Shown: one piece after another, positions 17,756-26,239 of the stretch
Layout: every line of letters begins with the position of its first letter
How positions within the stretch are numbered: position 1 is the stretch's first letter
Assembly (NCBI GenBank): GCA_034111045.1
Contig: JAWUYA010000019.1
Location: forward strand, 1-50,349
Length of the DNA: 50,349 nt
DNA from: JALJPB01 sp034111045
GTDB lineage: Bacteria; Pseudomonadota; Gammaproteobacteria; Enterobacterales; Alteromonadaceae
Direction: 5' to 3'
Notes under the pieces: generated by a model
Databases searched by the model: none
Seen by the model: the letters and a program-made list of their open reading frames with translations, nothing else
Told to the model about the DNA's origin: nothing
Program-made: the position numbers and the translations under genes

Positions 17756-17962
17756 TTAAACAGCAACAACTTTATTTGCACATGGACCTTTTTGTCCCTG
17801 ACCTACTTCAAATTCAACAGCTTGGCCATCAGCCAATGTAGCGTAGTCGCCGCCTGCTTGAATTTCTGAATGATGAACAAACAAATCTTTACTTCCGTCT
17901 TCTGGAGTAATAAATCCGAAACCTTTATCTGCATTAAACCACTTAACTATACCTTTACTCAT
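17756..17962 (-). CDS. Cold-shock-domain protein, CspA family
   Basis: The 68-residue protein is a single OB-fold cold-shock domain: MSKGIVKWFNADKGFGFI with RNP-1 (KGFGFI) and RNP-2 (LFVHHSEI), then FEVGQGQKGPCANKVVAV. Such proteins bind single-stranded RNA and melt structures that impede translation at low temperature. The gene is alone, with AAAGAG upstream of the ATG. A candidate promoter about 185 bases upstream implies the long leader typical of csp genes. Which E. coli paralogue it matches best cannot be told by eye. Confidence 0.95.
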   Translation of the reverse strand: MSKGIVKWFNADKGFGFITPEDGSKDLFVHHSEIQAGGDYATLADGQAVEFEVGQGQKGPCANKVVAV

Positions 17963-18147
17963 AACGTTCTCTTTATCCTAGGTGAAAAATATATATCTGA
18001 TTTGCTATCACCATTACAAAACCAGAATTTGAATGTAGTTGAGCCACACTAAGCGGCAAATTGTATTGCTGATTAACGACGCTGTGCGTGTTAATTTTTC
18101 ATAATAGCTAATTTTCAAGCTATAGCAAGTAACTCCTATGAAATTTC

Positions 18148-18153
18148 ATTATA
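18148..18153 (-). promoter_or_regulatory. Candidate csp -10 box
   Basis: TATAAT on the minus strand, giving a leader of roughly 180 nucleotides to the csp ATG; the -35 region is weak. The rest of 17963-18371 has no other feature I can support. Confidence 0.35.
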
Positions 18154-18371
18154 CAGTGAATGACAGTGAGTATATAGCTTTGGTCTGCTTATACTTTGAT
18201 AAATACGAAATATTTTTCAAAAATGAACTATTCAGATGACTTTAATCTAACCGCAACACGGCTAAACAATAAACTATTAGCCTGATCAGAACAACGAAAA
18301 GTATTGCGCAAATAAAATATCACAGTTAACGTAGCTACAATCATTAGAACAATCCACAGGCGTGATATTCC

Positions 18372-18926
18372 TTGAGCATATTTGATGTTTTGTTGTTAAT
18401 TGCTGGTGTAATTATTACCGTATCTGTGATTTATAGCACTGTAACCTTGGGTATATCGCCAATGCCTAGCTCTAGAAAAGCCTATGACACTATGATGACG
18501 TTAGTCAATGAAACAGGCACGGGAGCTATTATTGATTTGGGTAGTGGCTGGGGGAATTTTGTGATACGTATCGCACAGAAAAACCCCGAAAGGCAAATAG
18601 TGGGTTACGAATTATCTTTATTACCATGGCTAACGTCGATATTACTTAAAAAAATATTCAACTTAGACAATTTAACCTTGTATCGACAAAATTTTTATCA
18701 TGCGAATCTCTCAAATGCCTCGGTGTTAGTGTGTTATTTATATCCGGAGGCGATGCAAAAAATAACGCATAAATTACTGTTAGAGCAACCTAACGTTGAT
18801 TTTCTTATCAGCAATAATTTTGCTTTACCTGGATGGCCGTCATATAAAGTGGTCACCTTGGCTGATTTTTATCAATCACCTATCTACTTCTACAAAATAC
18901 TACCTCTACAAAGTAGGTCAGGGTGA
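18372..18926 (+). CDS. Membrane-anchored class I SAM-dependent methyltransferase
   Basis: A 184-residue protein with one N-terminal membrane helix (about residues 3-27), the conserved junction GISPMPSS, and a Rossmann methyltransferase core: motif I IIDLGSGWGN, the acidic residue VGYELS at the end of strand 2, and a VLVCYLYPEAM strand-4 region. This resembles the compact FAM173-like lysine methyltransferase group, but the substrate is unknown. Translation seems to start at TTG 18372; no good ribosome-binding site precedes it and the only downstream ATG choice would lose the membrane helix. Flanking DNA is decayed on both sides, so it may be a survivor in an eroding region. Confidence 0.7.
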   Translation: MSIFDVLLLIAGVIITVSVIYSTVTLGISPMPSSRKAYDTMMTLVNETGTGAIIDLGSGWGNFVIRIAQKNPERQIVGYELSLLPWLTSILLKKIFNLDNLTLYRQNFYHANLSNASVLVCYLYPEAMQKITHKLLLEQPNVDFLISNNFALPGWPSYKVVTLADFYQSPIYFYKILPLQSRSG

Positions 18927-19052
18927 GCTTGAAAAAACTGATATCATTCAAACACCTTAGTTAACTTTAACTCTCTGTTTATCTCAATATATTGATCAAT
19001 ATAGCGTTTGTAGGTCAAAACATTATTATTAGTTGTAAAGTTTAAGGCGGAT

Positions 19053-19370
19053 ATGTTTACCCTATTGAAAGTTAATTATACCGGCGTTGCTATTTGTATA
19101 CTGATAGCTATCGCTGCAAGCGCCCTAGCAAGCCGTTACGATACCCTGTGATGTTACTCGCCCTGTTATTGGGGCTATCAATGCATTTTTTATATAAGTC
19201 ACCACGTAATCAACCATGTGTTGATTTTTGTTCAAAATCTTTATTACGCATTGCGCTAGGTTTACTGTCTGCGTATTTCGGTATCAGGCATTGTCTCTTT
19301 AGCTATTATCGCATCCTTAATTATGATGTTTTATATGCCAATGACCAAAAGTAAAGCTAGTAACCTTTAG
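19053..19370 (+). pseudogene. Fragment of a YeiH-type (UPF0324) membrane protein
   Basis: From ATG 19053 the frame reads MFTLLKVNYTGVAICILIAI then ASALASRYDT and stops. In a second frame PVMLLALLLGLSMHFL, then KSLLRIALGLLSAYFGIR continues the homology, so there is a frameshift near 19138-19142. A third frame (IVSLAIIASLIMMFYMPM to TAG 19368-19370) looks like the C-terminal helix. Together they resemble the first helices and the very end of YeiH/UPF0324 permeases, which are about 330 residues, so most of the middle is deleted. Bases 19371-19603 hold no supported gene. Confidence 0.6.
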
Positions 19371-19603
19371 TAGCATTGTGATGTTAATACTGAAATTTTT
19401 TTATGTTCTCTGTGTTTATCACTACAAATCCATAGTTAATTATAATAGTAAAATCAGTATGGAGATTTGCTTATGATGATAGAAGAATAACACCATCAAC
19501 TGGTTTTACTTGGCGCTAGTTGGAAAAACGACAACACTATATAATGTGCTTTTGCTGTTTTTATATGGCTATATTAGCGTTAAGTATTGTAGATTAATAA
19601 TTT

Positions 19604-20505
19604 CTAAATTAATCCACTACTTAATACCATTTCTACCATTTCTACCATCTCTACCATTTCTACCGCTTCTTTGTTGGTAGCTTTACTGCCTCCGCCCTCA
19701 AGAAACCTACGTCAACCAAGGTAATTACCTAAATAAGCCGTTCCAACACCATTAAAACGTCCCATCCATGTTTTTAAACGATCTGTATAGGCATTAACAT
19801 TTTGGATATGATACTCCTTTCCTATTACTCTATTTCCATCGAGTGCGATCAATCTGTGATAAGTAATATCATGTTTTTTGGCGAAGTTTTTATAAGCATG
19901 AGCGCCATCAGAACAGAGTATTGAATCCTTATTTACTATCGGTTCAAGTTTTTCAATTATCGCGTCATTGTTGTGTTCACCAAGAACATAGTCTGTAGTT
20001 CTACCGCTTCGGTCTTTAACAATAAGTACTGCTATTTTATCTTTTTTAGAACGTTTTTTACCTTGTTCACCACGCTTTCTTGAATCACGCTTGTCAATGG
20101 TTTGATTACCTTTAAATAACTCTGTAAATAAGGTTTCATCCGCTTCTATTATTCCACTGACTTCATTAGGTTTTGCTGCCGTTGGCGCAACTAAAAATTG
20201 GTGTCTCCAACGAAAGGCTGTGGTTCTAGCCACGACCATTAATTCGGCCATCTTTGTGATACTCAGTCCGTACTGCATCCCTTAAAGTTTTCAATCCATT
20301 TATTTCGATAGCGTAATCGAGCACAAGGGGTTGCAGTTAATGAATTGAAAGTTGAGCCGCATTTAGGCTCTTTGCATTTGAAACGTTGTAAGCCAGAATA
20401 TTGTCCCCACCGTTGAATATTGGTAGTAGCGCAATGTGGGCAACAAGTTACCTCATCTTTAATATCTTCAATGATTGTTTCAGTTTGAGTGCGATTAAAC
20501 TTACT
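19604..20505 (-). pseudogene. Decayed IS1595-family (ISXO2-like) transposase
   Basis: Reading minus: the N-terminal zinc ribbon (VTCCPHCATTNIQRWGQ, FKCKEPKC) and helix-turn-helix segment (LTATPCARLRYRNKWIENFK) are in one frame; the rest, from MQYGLSITKMAELMVV through ADETLFTELFKG, LCSDGAHAY and HIQNVNAYTDRLKTWM to YLGNYLG, is in another, so a one-base deletion lies near 20278. The conserved YLGW-RRFLE continuation is cut by TGA at 19712-19714 (Trp to stop), yet the frame remains homologous beyond it and ends at TAG 19604-19606. No start codon or terminal inverted repeats are identifiable, and the 5' end touches the DUF3820 stop, so the element is truncated and immobile. Confidence 0.85.
19626..19670. 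repeat. Five tandem 9-bp repeats at the 3' end of the transposase remnant
   Basis: Unit ACCATTTCT, three exact copies plus ACCATCTCT and ACCGCTTCT. On the minus strand, in the transposase frame, it encodes a Glu-Met-Val repeat (EAVEMVEMVEMVEMV). Replication slippage in the former coding tail is the simplest origin. Confidence 0.85.
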
Positions 20506-20716
20506 TCAACAATGGCTGTAACATTTGTTCTAAACCGTTGAGTTTTATTTCATACATTAGTGCTAATTGTTCGCCAAGTCGTCCTTCCGGAAAGCCTTTT
20601 GAATGAAACCACACTAAATAGGGCTCTGGCAATTGTAATAACTTTCTTCCTGCGTATTTACCAAAAGGCATTGGCTGGTTAATGGCTTCAAGCAACATTT
20701 TTTCATTGTTTAACAT
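20501..20716 (-). CDS. DUF3820 family protein
   Basis: A complete 71-residue protein with the family pattern PMPFGKYAGRKLLQLPEPYL, then WFHSKGFPEGRLGEQLALMYEIKLNGL. DUF3820 proteins are small, cytoplasmic and annotated in some species as putative quorum-sensing-regulated factors; the biochemical role is not established. The stop codon overlaps the open frame of the transposase remnant, yet the gene itself is intact, so the mobile element did not break it. Bases 20717-20865 upstream contain no feature I can support beyond the presumed promoter. Confidence 0.8.
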   Translation of the reverse strand: MLNNEKMLLEAINQPMPFGKYAGRKLLQLPEPYLVWFHSKGFPEGRLGEQLALMYEIKLNGLEQMLQPLLK

Positions 20717-20865
20717 AAGCGATAATCCCCTCTGTTTATCTTTAAAATATGATAATAACTTATTGGCTGATCAATGCCATGAAAATGTCAGGTAACAACA
20801 TTATACTTGGAGTAAAATCAATCACTTATTTCACTTTGTTAACTTTTTTAGATGGATCTGACTAA

Positions 20866-21366
20866 ATTAATAATAGGAATGTAAGAGATCAATTATTAGA
20901 AAGCGAACTGCAGCACATAAAGCTTATATTCCCCAATGAAACCCGCGATAACCAATACCTTATTGCACAATTTACTCTCAGTAATGAATTACTTGATAAA
21001 TTTTCCCCTCAATGCGAAGAACAAAGCTCACAAAAATATTGACTGTTTTATCAAACACTATCCAACAGATTTTTTAATTTGTGCCAACAGTTTAAAATAA
21101 TTAATGGTATGTTTATCGCCAACGATAAATTACCTAGTGTTAGTTATAGTAAAGAATATTGATTTATTTTTTTAGCTTATGGGGAATATATTCGGTTAAA
21201 CTCGGCCTTATTTCATAACAAAATCAACCAAATACTTAAGGTGTGCATCGATCAAATTGGGCTCGACTCGTTAATCATTAGATTGAGAGACCAACAACAT
21301 TTACCCTATGATTTATTTGCCAAGCAAAAAGGTTCATCTGAGTCAGTAGCGCATAAGTTAGGCTAA
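20866..21366 (+). pseudogene. Gene remnant with two in-frame TGA codons (DUF3083-like?)
   Basis: One frame stays coding-like for 166 codons from 20866 to TAA 21364-21366, broken only by TGA at 21040-21042 and 21160-21162. Segments include IFPNETRDNQYLIAQFTLS, IINGMFIANDKLPSVSYSKE and LRDQQHLPYDLFAKQKGSSE. The ANDKLP, SYSKE and RDQQHLPYDLFAK blocks recall DUF3083 proteins of Alteromonadales (memory, not searched). Both stops follow a Tyr codon and are one base from TGG (Trp). No start codon is visible and the region after the second stop seems shortened relative to the remembered family. Bases 21367-21637 contain nothing further I can support. Confidence 0.55.
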
Positions 21367-21637
21367 GTACATACTCGGTATGTAAGTCAGAATGTAGAGT
21401 TTAGGAGTCATCAGTTACTTCTTCAATTATTATACAAGTACTGTCTCCGGCAAAATGTCAATCAATCAACATACCACACTTGAAGGTAGTAACAACTTTG
21501 CTGGCTGATCTATCTATGGCAATAGCGCAAAACAAAATTGTTCTACTTACTAAACTGTATTGGGCTAATACCCTACAATTTTTGTGTACTACATAAAGAA
21601 TACTCGTTGTTTTATGTTAATTCTTCATTAAATCAAT

Positions 21638-22486
21638 TTAGTACATTAACGTATAGAGTTTACGACGAAACTTTAAGGCCAGAGGGTCACCCTCTGGTAA
21701 TACTTTTAATACATCCAGTAGCAGCTGTTTACTTAAGGTGTCTGCGTTGTCTTTTTGCACTAATTTAAAGAGTATCGTTAACGCTTCTTCCGCTCGGTTA
21801 ACTTGGTTATATTGCGCGGCTAATTGGTGTTGTAATTCAATATTGTCAGGCTTGTGGGTAAGTTGTTGCTCTAATGCTTGAATTTCAGGTGAATTGGCTG
21901 CTTGGCTAGCTAATTCGACTTTAGCCAGTAAAGCTTGATAGTGACTGTCTTGGTCAATCATTTTGATGCTGGTTAAGAGTGTTTCAGCTGCTGATATTTT
22001 ACCTGTTTGAATATACACGTCTATTAATACAAATTTAATATCCGCACGTTCATTATCTAATTGATACGCTTGAGAGATAGCGGTGAAGGCTGCGCTAACA
22101 TTGTTTTCAATCAGCAACTGCTTAGCTTGAGCTAACAAGTCATCTTCAAGCTTTGGCAAATATTTCGCCAAAAACTCAGCAATTGATTCATCTGTTTGCG
22201 GACCAGTTAGGCCATCAAGCGGTTGCCCATCTTTAACTAATACTACGGTAGGTAAACCTTGAACGCCAAACTGCTGTGCGATTTGCTGCTGGCTTTGGCA
22301 ATCAACGGTTGCCAACATCATGGTGTCTGCCGCCAATTTTAACTTATCAGCTAATTTATTTTTTAGCTCAACACTCTCGGGTACTTGCTCTGCCCAAAAG
22401 TCGACAAGAATAAGTTTAGTTTTAGATTCATCTAAAATAACCTGTTGAAAATTTTCTAAGGTAATTGCAATACTATTTGAGCTCAC
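21638..22486 (-). CDS. cnoX: Thioredoxin-fold TPR chaperone CnoX (YbbN), without redox cysteines
   Basis: A 282-residue protein with an N-terminal thioredoxin fold (LILVDFWAEQVPES; later cis-Pro loop VQGLPTVVLVKDGQ) and a C-terminal helical TPR-like domain (about 120-282). E. coli CnoX holds aggregation-prone proteins during oxidative stress and passes them to GroEL/DnaK. The WCGPC-position residues are W-A-E-Q-V here, so both active-site cysteines are gone; only one Cys (in VDCQSQ) remains. It must act, if at all, as a redox-independent holdase. It lies downstream of folB-folK-uppP on the same strand, 68 bases after uppP. Confidence 0.88.
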   Translation of the reverse strand: MSSNSIAITLENFQQVILDESKTKLILVDFWAEQVPESVELKNKLADKLKLAADTMMLATVDCQSQQQIAQQFGVQGLPTVVLVKDGQPLDGLTGPQTDESIAEFLAKYLPKLEDDLLAQAKQLLIENNVSAAFTAISQAYQLDNERADIKFVLIDVYIQTGKISAAETLLTSIKMIDQDSHYQALLAKVELASQAANSPEIQALEQQLTHKPDNIELQHQLAAQYNQVNRAEEALTILFKLVQKDNADTLSKQLLLDVLKVLPEGDPLALKFRRKLYTLMY

Positions 22487-22554
22487 AAGCGGTCCAGCCT
22501 TTTAAAGTAAGTATATATTCATATTTTGGGGTTTGTCTTAGCACTTACAAGGGG

Positions 22555-23397
22555 CTAGAATAAAATAAACAACAGCAGGCCTAGTCCCAATAACAAGCGA
22601 TAAATAACAAAGGGCATCATGCCAAGCTTGTCTAACAATATAAGGAAGTAATGAATACAGGCATAAGCACAAACAAACGCTAAACTACCACCTAATGCCA
22701 TCGCAAACCAATCAACCCCTTCAGCTGAAAGTACCAACTTTAACGTTAAATAACTACCCGCCATCGCAATCGCTGGGATAGATAATAAAAATGAAAAACG
22801 CGCGGCATTGTCTCTGCTTAGCCCTAACATCAAACCAATAGTCATAGTAATACCAGAGCGTGATGTGCCCGGAATTAAGGCTATTGCCTGAGCCAAACCA
22901 ATAAGCATAGCACCTTTAAAACCTAATTTTTCTAGACTTTTATTTTGATTGGCTAATCGTTTACCTGCTTGTATATCGGCATAGCCAAGTAACAAACCAA
23001 ATAAGATGGTGGTAGTAGCAATCACTAATGCTGAACGCAAGTGTGCTTCAATAAAGTCTTTGCCAAATAAGCCAAATAGCCCTGCCGGAATAGTGGCAAA
23101 TAATATCCACCAAGCCAGTTGGCCATCAAAAATTTGTTGTTTGGATTGACTTAATTTTTTATTGGCTGACAGCGTTAATGTGCCAAACCAAGCGACTGCC
23201 ATGTTGCCTACTGCTTGACGAAAATAAAGCACAACTGCCAGCAATGTTCCTACATGCACGGCAACATCAAAGGCTAAGCCTTGATCACGCCACCCAAGTA
23301 TGGCTGAAGGTAAAATTAAATGAGCCGAGCTTGAAATAGGCAAAAACTCAGTGAGTCCTTGTAAAATTGCAAGGATAAATATTTCGATAGTACTCAT
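22555..23397 (-). CDS. uppP: Undecaprenyl-diphosphatase UppP (BacA)
   Basis: UppP dephosphorylates undecaprenyl diphosphate at the membrane to recycle the lipid carrier for peptidoglycan and O-antigen. The 280-residue polytopic protein has the family motifs LQGLTEFLPISSSAHL (catalytic Glu and Ser/His region) and IPGTSRSGITMTIGLMLGLSRDNAARFSFLLSIP (second catalytic block with Arg). Its ATG lies one base after the folK stop, so it is translated from the folB-folK-uppP transcript. Confidence 0.97.
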   Translation of the reverse strand: MSTIEIFILAILQGLTEFLPISSSAHLILPSAILGWRDQGLAFDVAVHVGTLLAVVLYFRQAVGNMAVAWFGTLTLSANKKLSQSKQQIFDGQLAWWILFATIPAGLFGLFGKDFIEAHLRSALVIATTTILFGLLLGYADIQAGKRLANQNKSLEKLGFKGAMLIGLAQAIALIPGTSRSGITMTIGLMLGLSRDNAARFSFLLSIPAIAMAGSYLTLKLVLSAEGVDWFAMALGGSLAFVCAYACIHYFLILLDKLGMMPFVIYRLLLGLGLLLFILF

Positions 23398-23398
23398 G

Positions 23399-23890
23399 TT
23401 ATGGTTGCCAATTTAACGGCACTTTCCTTAGTTGTTGGCTCGATTTATTATATTCTTGCCATAATTGTTGATAACTAATTTTTAAAACGGGGTGAATTAA
23501 TTGCCCTGCAATTTCGGCTAACGGCCACAATACAAAGGCATTTTTAGTAATTTCATTTCTAGGTATTTGTGCCGGTGTGTCGATAATAAGGTCATCGTAT
23601 AGTAATAAATCTAAGTCTAAGGTGCGTGGACTATATTTTTTAGCATCTAACGCTCGCCCATGAGTAAATTCGATGATTCTCAACTGCTCTGCAACAAGCT
23701 CAACACTGTCAAAAGTATCGATACCAATCACTAGGTTATAAAACGCTGCACCTGAAAAGCCAACGGCTTCACTTTCAAATAACGAAGACAGTGTTAATTG
23801 CTCATACACGTTAGCTAAAGCAGTTAAACCGGCTTTAACATAATGCTCACGATCAACATTACTCCCTAGTGAAATATAAATACGAGACAT
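23399..23890 (-). CDS. folK: 6-hydroxymethyl-7,8-dihydropterin pyrophosphokinase
   Basis: FolK pyrophosphorylates hydroxymethyl-dihydropterin with ATP before condensation with p-aminobenzoate in folate synthesis. The 163 residues contain the N-terminal YISLGSNVDRE, GFSGAAFYNLVIGIDT, RTLDLDLLLYDD (metal-binding Asp pair) and IPRNEITKNAFVLWPLAEI. It overlaps folB by one base and is followed immediately by uppP. Confidence 0.95.
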   Translation of the reverse strand: MSRIYISLGSNVDREHYVKAGLTALANVYEQLTLSSLFESEAVGFSGAAFYNLVIGIDTFDSVELVAEQLRIIEFTHGRALDAKKYSPRTLDLDLLLYDDLIIDTPAQIPRNEITKNAFVLWPLAEIAGQLIHPVLKISYQQLWQEYNKSSQQLRKVPLNWQP

Positions 23891-24246
23891 TAGCTTTGTT
23901 TACCACGTTCAATTTCGACACCAACAGTGACCGCATTATGGACGGCCCCTGGTTTGCAAATTTTTAATTTCAGCCATGGGATTTGATAGGTTTTAATTAA
24001 GTAATCAGCCATACGCTCAGCCAATGTTTCAATCAGATCAACCGGGTTTCCATTGGCAAAGGTATTAATAGCAGTTGAGATTTCTGCATAATCTAAGGTC
24101 TTTTCCAATTCATCATTTTTAGCGGCTTTGGCCGTATTCCAGCCCATAACAAGGTCAATAACTAAGGTTTGTTTGATTTCTTTTTCCCAAGCAAAAAAAC
24201 CTATCGTTGTCTGAATACTTAACCCTTCAATAAAAATTTTATCCAT
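23890..24246 (-). CDS. folB: Dihydroneopterin aldolase
   Basis: FolB converts dihydroneopterin to hydroxymethyl-dihydropterin and glycolaldehyde, the step before FolK. The 118-residue protein has the family core: IEGLSIQTTIGFFAWEKEIK, LDYAEISTAINTF, LIETLAERMADYL (catalytic Glu) and the C-terminal LKICKPGAV with the catalytic Lys. It is first in the minus-strand folB-folK-uppP operon and divergent from plsY. The 215-base gap to plsY holds both promoters. Confidence 0.95.
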   Translation of the reverse strand: MDKIFIEGLSIQTTIGFFAWEKEIKQTLVIDLVMGWNTAKAAKNDELEKTLDYAEISTAINTFANGNPVDLIETLAERMADYLIKTYQIPWLKLKICKPGAVHNAVTVGVEIERGKQS

Positions 24247-24461
24247 CTTATTCTCTTAGATTAATGGTGATTATCTATCTGTACATTAATTTTAACAAAT
24301 TAAATGGCGAGTTTACCTGTGCAGGTCTAGAAAAACTAGTCAAGACCACGATACAATATATAATCATTGTTTGTTGCGCGATTTTGGTCTAATTAATTTA
24401 ATTTAGTACCTAAAAATTTAAAATAACACTTTAAAAATATTATCTATAATAGGACCCTTAT

Positions 24462-25064
24462 ATTCTCAGCTTATTACTCATTCTAGCCATGGTTATTTTG
24501 GCTTATCTTGTCGGTTCAATTTCCAGTGCTATATTAATATGCAAGCTGCTGGGCTTATCTGATCCCCGAACTACGGGATCTAATAATCCTGGTGCGACAA
24601 ATATATTAAGACTCAGTAATAAATTCAACGCCAGTATAGTGTTAATTTTTGATGTTTTAAAAGGAGGTTTACCTGTTTGGGGCGCTTATTTTCTAGGTAT
24701 TGAACCTTGGGCCCTAGGCATTATAGGTGTAGCCGCTTGTTTAGGGCATATGTACCCTATATTCTTTGATTTTAAAGGGGGGAAAGCCGTTGCCACTGCA
24801 TTGGGGGTGTTATTCCCTTTAGGTTTTGGCCTTGCTGGCTTGTTAATTATTACTTGGCTAATAGTGGCAAAACTTACACGTTATTCTAGCTTAGCAGCTA
24901 TTATCACCGTATCAATTGCCCCATATTACACTTGGTTAGTAAAACCACTTTATGTTTATCCCGTCATTATGATATCGGTACTGATTATATTCCGTCATAA
25001 AGACAACATCGCAAGATTACTCAAAGGTGAAGAAGATAAAATCTCTTCTACTAAAATTTTATAG
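24462..25064 (+). CDS. plsY: Glycerol-3-phosphate acyltransferase PlsY, probably starting at ATT
   Basis: PlsY moves the acyl group from acyl-phosphate to glycerol-3-phosphate, the first step of phospholipid synthesis, in the inner membrane. Motifs are AYLVGSISSAILICKLLGL, DPRTTGSNNPGATN, HMYPIFFDFKGGKAVATALG. The ATG at 24489 gives 191 residues but lacks a ribosome-binding site and removes the first 9 residues of the usual hydrophobic N-terminus. ATT at 24462 has AGGA exactly seven bases upstream, restores LSLLLILAM before VILAYL, and is the only plausible start after the in-frame TAG at 24450-24452; this gives 200 residues. Function is certain; the ATT start is inferred. Confidence 0.85.
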   Translation: MLSLLLILAMVILAYLVGSISSAILICKLLGLSDPRTTGSNNPGATNILRLSNKFNASIVLIFDVLKGGLPVWGAYFLGIEPWALGIIGVAACLGHMYPIFFDFKGGKAVATALGVLFPLGFGLAGLLIITWLIVAKLTRYSSLAAIITVSIAPYYTWLVKPLYVYPVIMISVLIIFRHKDNIARLLKGEEDKISSTKIL

Positions 25065-25095
25065 TGTTTATTTTTTAACACTGGTTAGGACAACC

Positions 25096-26220
25096 ATGAC
25101 ATTATTGAAAGCATCATTTTTACTCAGTTTTACGCTCAACAGCTTTTTTATTACCTTCGTGCTTATTTCACCCGCTAGTGCGATGGACTTTCCCCTAGCG
25201 AATGTCAATGTTGTTTCTGCAAAGGTAACAACATTAACACCGGTAGTTTCGGTATCAGGGACCACGGTTAGTCAAAATGATTCAAAGATTGCCGCAGAGG
25301 TTTCTGGCCGTTTAATTGATTTATCACCTATCGGAGCAAGAGTTAATAAGGGCGATATTTTAGCCAAAATTGACGATAAAAATTTAACAATTCAACTAAG
25401 AGAAGATCAAGCTCGCTTATTAAATACTCAAACTCAATTAAATTTTTTAGAAACCGAAGTTATACGAAAAACAGCCTTGGTTTCAAAGAAGTTATCACCA
25501 AGAACAGAATTAGACAAAACAGTGTCTGAACGTGATGTTGCCAAAGGCGAAGTACTTGCTGCTCAAGCGAGATTAGATAGAGCCGCACAAAACTTAGATT
25601 ACACGCAAGTCAAAGCGCCTTTTGCTGGCATAGTTGTGGCTCGCATTGCCAATTTAGGAGAGTATATTGACAGTGGTAATGCCATTGTTAGACTCGTAGC
25701 AACAGCCAATAGCGAAGCATCCGTATTTGCCCCTATTATCGCTTACCAATTTTTAACTCAATCAACAGAATTATTGGTTGAGTCATCACTCGGTAAAGGC
25801 CATGCCCCAATTAAGACTATTATCCCAGTAGCTGACATCCGCTCACATCTTATGGAGGTGCGTTTGGACATGTCAGCCTTCAATTGGCCCATTGGTTTAA
25901 ATTTTAAAACAAAAGTCGCCAGTGGCCCCAGTAAACAAGCATTAACCATTCCTCGTGATGCTTTAGTTTTACGCAGAGAAGGCACCAGTGTTTTTAGAAT
26001 AAACAACGATAATAGTGCTGAGCAGTTAAGCGTAACGGTTGGCATGGCAATGAATGATTTAATTGAAGTATTGGGTGAGATTAAAGCTGGTGACTTGATT
26101 GTGATTCGTGGTGCAGAACGGCTAAAAAACGGTCAAAAAGTTCAAATTAAAGACAATAACCACGAATTAATTTCCGGCATAACAGCTGATAATATTGATA
26201 AAAAAGCTGATAACAAGTAA
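25096..26220 (+). CDS. RND efflux periplasmic adaptor (membrane-fusion protein)
   Basis: A 374-residue adaptor linking an RND pump to an outer-membrane channel. The start at 25096 follows AGGA and gives a classic signal peptide (LLKASFLLSFTLNS, cleavage near SASA/PASA-MDF); a longer frame reaching back into plsY is rejected. Domains in order: barrel-sandwich lipoyl half (VSGRLIDLSPIGARVNKGDI), coiled-coil hairpin (about 95-150), second lipoyl half (YTQVKAPFAGIVVARIANLGEY), then beta-barrel and membrane-proximal parts (IPRDALVLRREGTSVF, GAERLKNGQKVQI). It is 19 bases from the pump gene. Substrate unknown. Confidence 0.92.
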   Translation: MTLLKASFLLSFTLNSFFITFVLISPASAMDFPLANVNVVSAKVTTLTPVVSVSGTTVSQNDSKIAAEVSGRLIDLSPIGARVNKGDILAKIDDKNLTIQLREDQARLLNTQTQLNFLETEVIRKTALVSKKLSPRTELDKTVSERDVAKGEVLAAQARLDRAAQNLDYTQVKAPFAGIVVARIANLGEYIDSGNAIVRLVATANSEASVFAPIIAYQFLTQSTELLVESSLGKGHAPIKTIIPVADIRSHLMEVRLDMSAFNWPIGLNFKTKVASGPSKQALTIPRDALVLRREGTSVFRINNDNSAEQLSVTVGMAMNDLIEVLGEIKAGDLIVIRGAERLKNGQKVQIKDNNHELISGITADNIDKKADNK

Positions 26221-26239
26221 TAAAAGAACCCGACACACT

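Noticed and set aside
19626..19670. CRISPR-like array or minisatellite
   Set aside because: Units are 9 bp with no spacers and lie in frame in a transposase relic; slippage explains them.
25027..25095. Upstream extension of the RND adaptor into plsY
   Set aside because: The start at 25096 has AGGA and a proper signal peptide; the extension has neither homology nor a ribosome-binding site.
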